Assembly (NCBI GenBank): GCA_900470155.1
Contig: UBZT01000029.1
Coordinates: forward strand, 1 to 52,700
Length of the DNA stretch: 52,700 nucleotides
Direction of reading: 5' to 3'
From: Hyphomicrobiales bacterium
GTDB lineage: Bacteria; Pseudomonadota; Alphaproteobacteria; Rhizobiales; Rhizobiaceae
The notes beneath the pieces were generated by a model. That model was not told the DNA's origin and made no database searches. It was given only the letters and a program-made list of their open reading frames with translations. Positions 24,809 through 33,641 of the stretch are shown here, piece after piece. The position numbers were made by a program, and so were the translations under genes. How positions within the stretch are numbered: position 1 is the first letter of the stretch; each line of letters starts with the position of its first letter.

Positions 24809-25612
24809 TCACGCAAAATAGCTGCTGACGGTGCCGTATGGCCCGAAATCTGCGATGATCGTATCGCCATGCCGCGCCTCGACGGGGCGGATGAAGGACC
24901 CCGCCAGCACGATCTGACCCGCCTCGATATGACCGCCATATTGTGAAAGCCGGTTGGCAAGCCAGGCGACACCTCGGGCCGGCTGGTTCAGAACCCCGGC
25001 ACCCAGCCCCGTTTCCTCGACTTCGGCATTGCGCGACACGATCGCGCCCATCCAGCGCATGTCGATCGTATCGGGCCGGACGGCGCGTCCGCCGAGCACG
25101 ATCCCCGCATTGGCCGCATTGTCGGAAATGGTATCGACGATGGTGCGGGCCTTCTTGGTCTCGGGATCGACGCGCAGGATGCGCGTGTCGAGAATTTCGA
25201 GCGCTGGCGTCACGTAATCCGTGGCGTTCAGAACGTCGAAGACGGTGACACCCGGTCCCTTCAGCGCCGTCTTCATCACGAAGGCGATTTCCGCCTCGAT
25301 ACGCGGCTGGATGAAGCGGTCCTTGGGGATAGTCTGTCCATCCTCAAACACCATGTCGTCGAAGAGCACACCGGAATCGGGGATGTCGATGTTCAGCGCA
25401 TATTGCATGGCTTTCGACGTCAGACCGATCTTCCAGCCGATCACCCTGCGACCGGCCGCGATTTTGCGGTTCACCCATGCGGATTGTACCGCATAGGCGT
25501 CATCCATGGTCATGCCAGGGTGTTTGAGTGACAGCAGGCCGGTCTGCACGCGGGTGTTTTCGGCCGTGTCGAGAGCTTCTGCTGCCCTTTCGATCTCGTC
25601 TTTCGTCAACAT
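24809..25612 (-). CDS. hpaH: 2-oxo-hept-4-ene-1,7-dioate hydratase
   Basis: The 267-residue hydratase of the homoprotocatechuate meta-pathway adds water to the 2-oxo-4-ene diacid before the aldolase step. Family marks are GWKIGLTSKAMQ, DSGVLFDDMVFEDGQTIP, RIEAEIAFVM (metal-binding Glu pair), LEILDTRI and NAANAGIVLGGRAV. GAGG precedes the ATG and the stop of the FAH-family gene lies 3 bases upstream. Confidence 0.93.
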   Translation of the reverse strand: MLTKDEIERAAEALDTAENTRVQTGLLSLKHPGMTMDDAYAVQSAWVNRKIAAGRRVIGWKIGLTSKAMQYALNIDIPDSGVLFDDMVFEDGQTIPKDRFIQPRIEAEIAFVMKTALKGPGVTVFDVLNATDYVTPALEILDTRILRVDPETKKARTIVDTISDNAANAGIVLGGRAVRPDTIDMRWMGAIVSRNAEVEETGLGAGVLNQPARGVAWLANRLSQYGGHIEAGQIVLAGSFIRPVEARHGDTIIADFGPYGTVSSYFA

Positions 25613-25615
25613 GGC

Positions 25616-26485
25616 TCAGACCTCGTCCGCGATGGTGTTGCGCAAAATGCCGATACCATCGGCCTCCACCTCGACGACATCGCCAGGTTTCAGCCAGATC
25701 GGTGGATCGAACCGGGCTCCGGCCCCCGTCGGCGTGCCTGTGACGATAACATCGCCCGGCACCAGCGTGGTGAATGTCGAGATGTAGCTGATGATTTTGC
25801 GGAACGAAAAGATCATCCGGCCGGTGCGGTCGCTCTGGCGTACCTCGCCATTGACGCGGGTTTCAAGCTTGATATCGGCGATCTGGGACTCATCCGTGAA
25901 CGGAATGAGCCAGGGGCCGATCGACCCGGTACGGTCGAAATTCTTGCCCTGCGTGACATTGAACTTCGCGTGCCGCACCCAGTCGCGGATCGTGCCTTCA
26001 TTGCATAGCGACAGGGCGGCGATGTGATCGAGCGCATTCGCTTCGGCAATGCGACGGCCGCCCTTGCCGATGACAATGACTATCTCGCCTTCATAATCGA
26101 GCTGCGGGCTTTCCGGCGGGCGGACCAACGGCCGGTCGTGGCCGGTGAAAGAACGCGGGAATCGGATGAAAAGCGAGGGATTGGAAGGGGCCGCCTGACC
26201 GTCCTTGTATTCCTCATTGCGATCGGGGAAATTGACACCGACGCAGATGATCTTTTCCGGTGCCGGGATGGGGATTTCAAAGGTGATCTCTGATGCCGGA
26301 AAGTCCGGCTGAAGGCCTGCCGCTTCGCTCGCCAGTTCAAGCAGTGCGCCATCGGCGATGACTTCACGCAAGCTCGGCCATCTGGCTCCGTGGCGCGCAG
26401 AAAGGTCGATCACACCGTCCCCTGCAAGAAGGCCGTATCCGGTGCGGCCAGCACGTGAAAAACTGATGAATTTGGGGTCGGACAT
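25616..26485 (-). CDS. Fumarylacetoacetate-hydrolase-family protein (HpaG-like decarboxylase/isomerase candidate)
   Basis: The 289-residue protein has an FAH catalytic domain: EKIICVGVNFPDRNEEYKD, PSLFIRFPRSFTGHDRPLVR, metal ligands in LDYEGEIVIVIGKGGR, and GDVIVTGTPTGAGARF near the end. Between hpaD and hpaH it most likely decarboxylates or isomerises the ring-cleavage product (the HpaG step). True HpaG is often about 420 residues with two such domains, so this shorter form may do one half of that job. ATG at 26485 has GAGGAAA upstream; the frame to 26500 adds five residues. Confidence 0.88.
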   Translation of the reverse strand: MSDPKFISFSRAGRTGYGLLAGDGVIDLSARHGARWPSLREVIADGALLELASEAAGLQPDFPASEITFEIPIPAPEKIICVGVNFPDRNEEYKDGQAAPSNPSLFIRFPRSFTGHDRPLVRPPESPQLDYEGEIVIVIGKGGRRIAEANALDHIAALSLCNEGTIRDWVRHAKFNVTQGKNFDRTGSIGPWLIPFTDESQIADIKLETRVNGEVRQSDRTGRMIFSFRKIISYISTFTTLVPGDVIVTGTPTGAGARFDPPIWLKPGDVVEVEADGIGILRNTIADEV

Positions 26486-26506
26486 TGCTTGTTTCCTCAT
26501 GTCGGC

Positions 26507-27961
26507 TCAGGCGATGCCACCAAGGCACACATATTTGATTTCGGTGAATTCCTCGATGCCGTAGCGCGAGCCTTCACGACCAAGGCCTGAAAGCTTGACG
26601 CCGCCGAACGGCGCTTCCGCTGTCGAGATCAGGCCAGTATTGACGCCGACCATTCCGTATTCGAGCGCTTCTGCCACCCGGAAGACGCGGGCGAGATCGC
26701 GGGCGTAGAAGTAGGATGCGAGGCCGAATTCCGTATCGTTGGCCTGCGCGACCACGTCCGCCTCATCGGAAAAGCGGAACAGCGGCGCTAAGGGTCCGAA
26801 AGTTTCTTCGCGCGCAACTGCCATCTCTTTGGTGACATCGGTCAGAAGGGTTGCCTCAAAGAAGGTGCCGCCCAGTGCATGCGGTTTTCCGCCCTGCAGG
26901 ACGCGTGCACCCTTGGCCACGGCATCTGCGATGTGCTCTTCGACCTTCTCCACGGCAGCACCGTCGATCAGCGGGCCGAGGATCACGCCCTCGTCAAGAC
27001 CGTTCCCGGTTTTCAGCTTGCCGACAGCGGTTGCGAGTTTTTGCGAAAAGGCGTCGTAGACGCCGTCCTGAACGTAGATGCGGTTGGCGCAGACGCAGGT
27101 CTGGCCGTTGTTGCGGAACTTGGCGATCAGTGCACCCTCGACGGCGGCATCGAGATCGGCATCGTCGAAGACGATGAACGGTGCATTTCCACCCAGCTCC
27201 AGTCCGAGTTTCTTGATGGTGGGCGCGCTCTGTTTGTAAAGCTCGGCCCCGATTTCCGTCGAGCCGGTAAAGGTCAGTTTGCGCACGGTCGGATTGGAGG
27301 TCATCTCCGCGCCGATCTCGCGGGCCGAACCGGTGATGACGCTGAAGAGGCCTGAGGGAAGGCCGGCGCGTTCGGCGAGAACGCCAAGAGCAATGGCCGA
27401 GAACGGCGTTTGGGAGGCGGGCTTCAGCACCACCGCGCATCCGGCGGCCAATGCAGGGCCTGCCTTGCGGGTGATCATGGCATTGGGGAAATTCCACGGC
27501 GTGATCGCCGCCACCACACCGATGGGCTGCTTCAACACGAGGATGCGCTTGTCGGGCTGATGGCCGGGGATCGTATCGCCGTAGATGCGGCGGGCTTCTT
27601 CAGCAAACCATTCCACGAAGCTCGCGCCATAGGCGATCTCGCCCTTGGCCTCGGCCAGCGGTTTTCCCTGTTCCATGGTCAGGATGCGGCCAAGATCGTC
27701 CTGATTGGCCATCATCAGTTCGAACCATTTGCGCAAGATGCCGGAGCGGTCCTTGGCCGTGCGGGCGGCCCAACTTTTCTGCGCGATGCGCGCGGCCTCG
27801 ATGGCCTCGGCGGTCTCGGCAGCACCAAGCTTTGGCACGAGGCCGACGATCTCACCCGTGGCCGGGTTGCGCACGGTGATGGCATTGCCCGGATCGGAAT
27901 CGATCCAGCGCCCGGCAACGAGCGCTGACTGGCGCAATAGCGAAGGGTCTTTGAGGGACAT
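26507..27961 (-). CDS. gabD: Succinate-semialdehyde dehydrogenase (NAD(P)+)
   Basis: The 484-residue aldehyde dehydrogenase has the usual GabD length. Marks include GVVAAITPWNFPNAMITRK (catalytic Asn), FTGSTEIGAELYKQSAPTIK, LELGGNAPFIVFDDADLD (general base Glu), the nucleophile in NNGQTCVCANRIYV and EETFGPLAPLFRF. In the hpa operon it removes the toxic semialdehyde released by HpaI, giving succinate. The C-x-C pair at the active site is typical of bacterial GabD. ATG at 27961 is chosen by the conserved start LLRQSALVAGRW; the frame reaches 28039. Confidence 0.92.
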   Translation of the reverse strand: MSLKDPSLLRQSALVAGRWIDSDPGNAITVRNPATGEIVGLVPKLGAAETAEAIEAARIAQKSWAARTAKDRSGILRKWFELMMANQDDLGRILTMEQGKPLAEAKGEIAYGASFVEWFAEEARRIYGDTIPGHQPDKRILVLKQPIGVVAAITPWNFPNAMITRKAGPALAAGCAVVLKPASQTPFSAIALGVLAERAGLPSGLFSVITGSAREIGAEMTSNPTVRKLTFTGSTEIGAELYKQSAPTIKKLGLELGGNAPFIVFDDADLDAAVEGALIAKFRNNGQTCVCANRIYVQDGVYDAFSQKLATAVGKLKTGNGLDEGVILGPLIDGAAVEKVEEHIADAVAKGARVLQGGKPHALGGTFFEATLLTDVTKEMAVAREETFGPLAPLFRFSDEADVVAQANDTEFGLASYFYARDLARVFRVAEALEYGMVGVNTGLISTAEAPFGGVKLSGLGREGSRYGIEEFTEIKYVCLGGIA

Positions 27962-28049
27962 GGCGGTTTCCACTTCAAGCAAACGGAGCGTCGAGGAGGC
28001 GCCACTGGGATGGCGCATCCTTTTTTTCCCGGCATGCATACCGGCGGTG

Positions 28050-29030
28050 TCAGGGGGCGATGATCGGCTGTGCCTTCAAGAGCGGTTCCTGCGTCTCGCT
28101 TCCGGCAAACAGGCTGCCATGTTCGAACCAGGATTTCGGTGCCGGCGCGCCCCACAGCGTCTGGCGCTGAGGGTCCTTGAGGTCCCATTTGATCGGCTCC
28201 AGATCGGGGTCGACCGTCTGGTAGTCCGAGCAATAGATCTCGATGCGGTGGCCGTCCGGATCGAGGATATAGAGGAAGAAGGCATTGGAAATGCCGTGGC
28301 GGCCAGGGCCGCGTTCGATATTGTTCAGATAGCCGGTGGTAGCCATCAGATCGAGCAGGTCGATGATGTTGAGCGGGGTCGGCACCCAAAAAGCGGTGTG
28401 ATGCAGGCGCGGGCCGACACCGTTGGTAAAGGCCATGTCATGCACGCCGCCCTTGCGGTGCAGCCATGCCGCCCAGAGCTTCTTGCTCTCGTCGTCTTCG
28501 GTATATTCCGTCACGCGGAAACCGATGTCGTTGTAGAAGGCGACCGAGCCGTCCACATCCGGCGTGAAGCAGTTGAAGTGGTCGATGCGCAGCGGCTTGA
28601 CGCCGTGATAAAGCTTGTATTGCTGATGGATCGGGGCGAGCCGGTCCATCTTGTGGTAGAATTCGAGCGGAACGCCGAAATTATCGCGCGTGCGCAGGGT
28701 GCGGCCCTGATAGGGACGCTCGACCCATTCGGCGGGCAGATCCTTCGCCTCGAAATAGGCCTTTGCTTTGTCCAGATCCTCCTCGGCATACACTTTCAGG
28801 CTGAGATAGCTGACAAGGGCTTTCGGGCCTTTGCGCAGGATCATGCAGTGATGGCCGCGCTCTTCAAGGGCACGCAGATAGATCGTTTCGTTGTCCTCGT
28901 CGGTGACCTGAAGTCCGAGCGTATCGACGTAGAAGGCACGGCTGGCGACCAGATCGGTCACGATGAATTCGACGTGGCTGAGACGCACCGTGTTGAAGGC
29001 CGGATAGAGATTGAATGTCGGGATAGGCAT
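28050..29030 (-). CDS. hpaD: 3,4-dihydroxyphenylacetate 2,3-dioxygenase
   Basis: The 326-residue type I extradiol dioxygenase opens the ring of homoprotocatechuate. It has two VOC-type halves. The metal ligands are visible as His in RIDHFNCFTPD, His in RLHHTAFWVP and Glu in HRIEIYCSDYQT. The start LYPAFNTVRLSHVEFIVTDL is typical of the family (Fe or Mn form). GGAGGAAAAACC precedes the ATG. It lies between gabD and the truncated hpaE. Confidence 0.94.
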   Translation of the reverse strand: MPIPTFNLYPAFNTVRLSHVEFIVTDLVASRAFYVDTLGLQVTDEDNETIYLRALEERGHHCMILRKGPKALVSYLSLKVYAEEDLDKAKAYFEAKDLPAEWVERPYQGRTLRTRDNFGVPLEFYHKMDRLAPIHQQYKLYHGVKPLRIDHFNCFTPDVDGSVAFYNDIGFRVTEYTEDDESKKLWAAWLHRKGGVHDMAFTNGVGPRLHHTAFWVPTPLNIIDLLDLMATTGYLNNIERGPGRHGISNAFFLYILDPDGHRIEIYCSDYQTVDPDLEPIKWDLKDPQRQTLWGAPAPKSWFEHGSLFAGSETQEPLLKAQPIIAP

Positions 29031-29150
29031 GGTTTTTCCTCCACTGAACTCTTGCCGGATGCATGCCGGCCAGAGGGATTGTCGTCTGTGTCAAAAGAGG
29101 CAGGCCGGCGGGGTTGGTCTTGCCCGATCCCGCCGAAACGGGGTGTGTTA

Positions 29151-30203
29151 TCAGCCGCCGAGTTTCTGGATGGCATGGGCTGTCGTGGCAAAGGCGACGT
29201 TCTTCGTTTCCATGTAAAAATCGAATGACCAGTCGCCGCCATCGCGGCCGATGCCGGAATTCTTCACGCCGCCGAAAGGTGTCGGCAGATGGCGAACATT
29301 TTCCGAGTTGACCCAGATCATGCCCGCTTCAAGATGGTCGCTGAAACGGAAGGCGCGGGTGACATCGGCGGTCCACAGATATCCGGTCAGGCCGTATTGA
29401 ACATCATTGGCGAGCTCCAGCGCCTCGTTCTCGTTCTTGAACGGAATGGCAGTGAGGACCGGGCCGAAAATTTCCTCCTGCGCGATCCGCATCTGGTTAT
29501 TGGCGCCAACGAAAAGCGTTGGCGAGACATAACAGCCGCCGCCGGGACCGTCGAACTTCGCGCCACCGGCCGCAACCGTCGCCCCATCGTGCTTGCCGAT
29601 CTCGATATATTCCAGAACCTTCTTTTCGTGCACTGGATGGATCAGCGGGCCGATCACTGTTTCGGGGTCCAGCGGATGGCCGACCTTGATGCGCTTGGCC
29701 TTTTCGGCAACGAGCGCGGTAAAGCGATCATAGATGCTCTCCTCGACCAGCAGGCGGGAGGAGGAGGTGCAGCGCTCGCCGTTCAGCGAATAGATCATGA
29801 AGACGGCAGAGTCGGCTGCACGCTCCAGATCGGCATCGGCAAACACCACGACCGGGTTCTTGCCACCAAGCTCAAAATGCACGCGCTTCAGCGTATCTGC
29901 GCCCTGCTTCATGATCATCGAGCCTGTACGGCTTTCGCCAACGAAGCCGATGGCCTTGATCGCGGGATGCTCGGTCAATGCCTTGCCCGCATCCTCCCCC
30001 AGCCCGTTGATGAGGTTCCAGACGCCCTTTGGAAGACCGGCTTCCTCGGCGATCTCGACCAGAAGACGGGCGGTAAGCGGCGAGAATTCGGCGGGTTTGT
30101 GAACGATGGTGCAGCCTGCGAGATCGAAATCGGCTATCGGGATCAAGCGGGCGCAGCCACCCAACGCATCATTCGCCCCCTTGCCATCATGTACAGCGAT
30201 CAC
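29151..30203 (-). pseudogene. hpaE: 5-carboxymethyl-2-hydroxymuconate semialdehyde dehydrogenase, 5'-truncated
   Basis: The frame encodes an aldehyde dehydrogenase of the HpaE type (LAGCTIVHKPAEFSPLTARL, GFVGESRTGSMIM, HFELGGKNPVVVFADADLE, NGERCTSSSRLLVEE, SGIGRDGGDWSFDFYMETKN). HpaE is normally about 490-500 residues. Here recognisable similarity starts at LAGCTIV, equal to roughly residue 165 of a full protein, at about position 30118. The part with most of the NAD-binding fold and the catalytic Asn is gone, so it is unlikely to work. Bases from 30118 to 30203 belong to the other strand's truncated regulator. The catalytic Cys and Glu remain. The promoter of the operon was probably lost too. 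Confidence 0.82.
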
Positions 30204-30356
30204 GTCCTAACGGTTCTGGCCTGGTGTTGCCTGCGTGATGACTTCCGTATGTTCAGGGTCGACCGGATCGACAGCCTTTCAAGTAACGGCACCAGTTTTC
30301 GTCCCCGGCGGGCTGGGTTGTTGCGGGATTACCTTGCAAAGCTCAGCGAGAAATAG
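30118..30356 (+). pseudogene. C-terminal fragment of a WYL-domain (YafY-type) regulator
   Basis: In the plus frame the residues EIEIGYRDQAGAATQRIIRP followed by LAIMYSDHVLTVLAWCCLRD, FRMFRVDRIDSL and RPRRAGLLRDYLAKLSEK match the second half of YafY-family regulators (WYL ligand-binding domain and C-terminal part). The N-terminal helix-turn-helix and half of the WYL domain are missing. The similarity begins at almost the same base where hpaE similarity on the other strand begins. No start codon with a ribosome site is seen, so it is a remnant. Confidence 0.72.
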
Positions 30357-30556
30357 AGCAAATGAACGGCGGCTTTCGGAATTATCTCCGGCAAGATCCT
30401 TTGACGGGAATGTCGGAAAACGGTCACTCTGACCGCGTCGGCACGAGGCGCTGTTCTGGAGATCGCTCTCATCAGAATTAGGTTGTGCATTCTCCGCATA
30501 GCTGCACTGCAGCAAAGTTTATTTATTGTGCTGTGGAAATGGGTATCTTAATTTTC

Positions 30557-30711
30557 ATCGAAGCAATGCACCTCCTCCCGCAGAGCTTCGATTTCAGACG
30601 GCCCACTCCTCCCCCAAAGGGCGTCTGTCGGAACAGCGGCACTCCTCCTCCCAGCCGTTGTTCGGTTCTTTTCGAAAAGCCTGCCGCACCTCCTCCCGCG
30701 GCAGGCTTTTT
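30557..30711 (+). ncRNA. Probable small RNA with four CCTCC-loop hairpins
   Basis: Four hairpins follow each other. H1: ATCGAAGC (30557-30564) with GCTTCGAT (30585-30592), loop containing CCTCCTCCC. H2: CAGACGGCCC (30595-30604) with GGGCGTCTG (30619-30627), loop ACTCCTCCCCC. H3: AACAGCGGC (30632-30640) with GCCGTTGTT (30654-30662), loop ACTCCTCCTCCC. H4: AAAAGCCTGCCGC (30675-30687) with GCGGCAGGCTTTT (30698-30710), loop ACCTCCTCCC, then T, a terminator. Every loop shows an anti-Shine-Dalgarno tract. This fits the alphaproteobacterial CCUCCUCCC-motif RNAs (CcsR/'cuckoo' and alpha-r14 types), which titrate proteins or block ribosome sites. Transcription probably starts near 30550; TATCTT at 30544 could be the -10. 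Confidence 0.8.
30675..30711 (+). terminator. Rho-independent terminator of the small RNA (hairpin 4)
   Basis: This is a perfect 13-base-pair stem with a ten-base CT-rich loop. The A run on the 5' side pairs with the T run, so the hairpin could also stop transcripts from the other strand. Confidence 0.8.
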
Positions 30712-30845
30712 CGTTTTCGGGGCAGTTGCATCAGAGGCGGAGAGCGAGCTGCTCCTGCCCATTCTCTGCTCGACCGCCACCACTGCTGATCATTGAGCTT
30801 GCACACCCTGACCGAGAATGATCTCTGACAGATTGTGCCAGCCTA

Positions 30846-31244
30846 TCAACGCCCACTGAAGCGTTGTTTCGCCGCCTCGGTCACGGGTGTATAAAGGGCG
30901 ACGCGGGTGCCCTCGGGGTCGGAAAACTGGACCGTACGATTTCCCCATGGCAAATCCTTGGGCTCATGCACCACCTCGACCTGGTCTTTGAGCCGTGCGA
31001 ATTCCGCATCGACGTCTGATACCATGAACTCGAGAATGGCGGTTTTGTTGGCGCCGGGCTCCGCACTGCCCTCCTTGAACAAAGCCACCGTCTCCGCGCT
31101 CCCTATGGCCAAGGCCGCACCTGGTGTCACGATCTCGGCGAAAACGGGAGCAAGCCAGTCCGCGCGGGTGCCCGTCACCAGCTCGTAAAAGGCCACCATC
31201 TTCTTGATGTCGGCGGCGACGAGACGGGTGGATGCAAATTTCAT
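30846..31244 (-). CDS. VOC (glyoxalase-like) protein
   Basis: The 132-residue protein starts MKFASTRLVAADIKKMVAFY, the first strand and helix of a vicinal-oxygen-chelate domain. It continues with EFARLKDQVEVVHEPKDLPW and ends with VQFSDPEGTRVALYTPV, where Glu is the usual C-terminal metal ligand (DPEG). GAAGGA lies before the ATG at 31244; the frame to 31292 overlaps the divergent promoter. It shares this promoter with a WYL regulator, which probably controls it. Substrate unknown. Confidence 0.86.
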   Translation of the reverse strand: MKFASTRLVAADIKKMVAFYELVTGTRADWLAPVFAEIVTPGAALAIGSAETVALFKEGSAEPGANKTAILEFMVSDVDAEFARLKDQVEVVHEPKDLPWGNRTVQFSDPEGTRVALYTPVTEAAKQRFSGR

Positions 31245-31332
31245 AATCTTTTCCTTCAGTGGTAGCGATCTCTTTCCCGGCTTTTGTGACACAGTCGTGC
31301 TGACAGCGTTGTGGCAGCAGGAGTCAGTAGCT

Positions 31333-32040
31333 ATGCGAAAAGCGGAACGGCTTTTTCAGATCATCCAGATTCTTCGAAGGTCGGGTCGCCCCGTCACCTC
31401 GGCGCAGCTTGCGGGTGAACTCGAGGTCGCGCAACGAACCGTCTACCGCGACATCGCGCACCTGATCGGCCAGCGCGTTCCCATCGATGGCGAAGCAGGG
31501 TTCGGTTACGTCCTCGATCCGCGATACGACATGCCGCCATTGATGCTAACGCCCGAGGAAATCGAGGCCGTTCTGCTGGGCGTTCAAATGGTGGCAAAGC
31601 TGGGTGACCCGGCCATCACGAATGCCGCCAGAGATGTCCTCGCAAAGATTGCGTCCGCAATCCCGGGCGACCTTCTTCCGTTCATGGAAGAACCCGCTGT
31701 CAGCCTGAAACCCGGCGAGGTCATTGACGGCTCAACCTTCGACACCCGTCCGGTCAGGCGGGCGGTCAGGGAGGGGCGAAAGGCAGAGCTCGACTATTGC
31801 GCGGCGAATGGCGAGGTAACCCACCGTATCGTCTGGCCCGTGCTTTTAGGTTATGCGGACGCGCATAGTCTGCTGATTGCGTGGTGTGAAACGAAACAGG
31901 CTTTTCGCCATTTCCGTACCGAACGCATCCTCAATCTCGATGTTCTCGAAGAGACAATCGGTGTTTCGAGGGGCAAGCTGAGACAGCAATGGCTCCAGTG
32001 GCGTGAAGCCGAACTTTCTCGTTCGCGCGCTTCTCCATGA
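31333..32040 (+). CDS. YafY-family transcriptional regulator (HTH + WYL)
   Basis: The 235-residue protein is complete: a DeoR-type winged helix (MRKAERLFQIIQILRRSGRP, then TSAQLAGELEVAQRTVYRD) and a WYL domain (KAELDYCAANGEVTHRIVWP, LLIAWCETKQAFRHFRTERI) with the C-terminal SRGKLRQQWLQWRE. Such regulators sense a small ligand or nucleic acid. AGGAG precedes ATG at 31333. It is divergent from the VOC gene. It is related to the broken regulator at 30118-30356 but clearly a different gene. Confidence 0.9.
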   Translation: MRKAERLFQIIQILRRSGRPVTSAQLAGELEVAQRTVYRDIAHLIGQRVPIDGEAGFGYVLDPRYDMPPLMLTPEEIEAVLLGVQMVAKLGDPAITNAARDVLAKIASAIPGDLLPFMEEPAVSLKPGEVIDGSTFDTRPVRRAVREGRKAELDYCAANGEVTHRIVWPVLLGYADAHSLLIAWCETKQAFRHFRTERILNLDVLEETIGVSRGKLRQQWLQWREAELSRSRASP

Positions 32041-32546
32041 CTGCAGTGGGCCAACCCCGGCGTGCCAAAGCCGTCAAATTATACCGAGCTTTCAATCCTA
32101 GATTACCGGAAATCTTGAGCTTTAGGGAATGAGTTCGGCATAGTGTCGGGCTCGGGGTCGCTTCCCAACACATCAACACGCTGAAAAACAGGAGCCGGAA
32201 TTTTCAGCAATTGGAATACAACTTCGGGCGCAGTCGGTTCTGATTTCCGCCGTGCCGCCGGCGCGATGCTAAATCTCCTGCGGCTGCGCCGGGAGCAGAA
32301 GTTGCATGCGCGAATTCCCGAACCGTGGCAATGCCAACACTATACTCGCTTCTCCGATTTGCTCTTTGCGAGGCGTCCGACGGTATGCAACTTTGCATCC
32401 CTACCGCCACGGGTCATGCCGAAGTCAAAGAGCCTCTGCCCAAGTAATTCATGCGGCTCGCTCAGCCGATGGCAAGCAGGATGATCGCGACGAAATCGGG
32501 TCGTGCTACCGCGCACTTGCCTCGATCTGCGGGATCAAGCCAGCGA
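32041..32546. other. Gene-free stretch of about 500 bases
   Basis: This lies between the WYL regulator and the end of the AbiEii-like gene on the other strand. Frames of 68-85 codons occur on both strands but have no recognisable product or good ribosome site. No repeat or RNA gene seen. Confidence 0.35.
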
Positions 32547-33641
32547 TCATCGCTCCTTGTTGAGGTAACGTTCCAGATCCTCGATGCTTGTCATGACAGC
32601 CTCGAATTCAGGCGGTGTCGCAAAGATCATCGCCGACATTCTCTCGTAGTCGGTCGCCAGCTTCTTGCGCATATCGGCCGTCGGCACCAGCCGGAAACTG
32701 CCGGGTACGGCCCGATCATAGCGATGGTCCGGCGCACGGAACATCAGTTCCTTGTGCTGCCGGCACGCGTCGGCAAGATCGAGCATGGATGCGGTTGCCT
32801 TCCCGTAGTCTGGATGCGTCCAAATCTGGTGAACATCGTAATAGTGGCGCGAATATCGATTGAGGTCGGGGACCTTTCTTTCCTCATTCTGATCGGCATT
32901 TCGCTTCTCGGTCATTTCCGTCATGGCATGAAGGATGAGGACCTTTTCCCAGAACGTCCGTTCCGGTTTGACAGTCATCACATTGGAGATCGTGAGATCC
33001 GAACCCGCTGGCATTTCGCATGCGATGTAGGGGACGATCTGCCGCGTCTCGGCTGGCACCGGATCCGGGCGAGCGCCGCCTTCGATGCGCACCGCCGCCT
33101 CGACATAGCCGCCGCTCGTATCAAAGACGCTTCTGTATCCCAGCACCAAAATGTCGAGCGCTTTCTTCTTCCGGTAGGGATCGTACCCGAAGCCGAGCGT
33201 GAAATGTCCCGTTTGTCCGATCTCTCCTTCGATCGCAGCGATTTCCTCCTCCAGTGAGCTTTTCAGTGGCCCGGAAATGTATTGCCGCGCCGCTTCGTCC
33301 ACCTGCTCGGCCAGAGCCTTCTGTTGCTGAGTGACGGAGGGGAGCGCGGCGATATCGGCCTCAAGCGGAACCTTCAGGTCCGCCTTGTATATGCCGATGT
33401 CTATGTCCTCGGAAAAACGTTGGATCAGGCCATGGGCCTTGCTGAGGCTGGTGCCGCCCTTGAAGTAGAGGCCGATTGCATCACCCTTCCGTCGGTTGAA
33501 CAGATAGTCGAGCGCCCAGCAGACGTAGAGATCCTTCTCGATATTTTCGGCACGCGTCTCAAGATCAGATGCAGCGGCGGAGAACAGCGCTCTCTGCTCG
33601 TCGGCGCTTGAGCGAAGGACGTCAATGAAGCTCTGGCGCAT
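32547..33641 (-). CDS. AbiEii/AbiGii-type nucleotidyltransferase toxin
   Basis: The 364-residue protein is of the type IV toxin-antitoxin/abortive infection family. The nucleotidyltransferase core is seen as YFKGGTSLSKAHGLIQRFSE followed by D-I-D-I, where GG-T-S and the D-x-D form the active site; a later KPERTFWEKVLILHAM is also typical. Family toxins add nucleotides to tRNA ends or otherwise bind GTP. I chose ATG at 33641 (AAGGA five bases upstream); ATG at 33647 and a frame to 33680 are alternatives. It overlaps the end of the antitoxin gene by 20 bases. Confidence 0.9.
   Translation of the reverse strand: MRQSFIDVLRSSADEQRALFSAAASDLETRAENIEKDLYVCWALDYLFNRRKGDAIGLYFKGGTSLSKAHGLIQRFSEDIDIGIYKADLKVPLEADIAALPSVTQQQKALAEQVDEAARQYISGPLKSSLEEEIAAIEGEIGQTGHFTLGFGYDPYRKKKALDILVLGYRSVFDTSGGYVEAAVRIEGGARPDPVPAETRQIVPYIACEMPAGSDLTISNVMTVKPERTFWEKVLILHAMTEMTEKRNADQNEERKVPDLNRYSRHYYDVHQIWTHPDYGKATASMLDLADACRQHKELMFRAPDHRYDRAVPGSFRLVPTADMRKKLATDYERMSAMIFATPPEFEAVMTSIEDLERYLNKER

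Noticed and set aside
27705..29228. 507-codon plus frame opposite gabD and hpaD
   Set aside because: Spans two unrelated certain genes of the other strand and has no family pattern.
29289..30117. N-terminal part of the plus-strand frame that ends with the WYL fragment
   Set aside because: It is antisense to hpaE; only the part after about 30118 resembles a regulator. The frame is open by chance across the joint.
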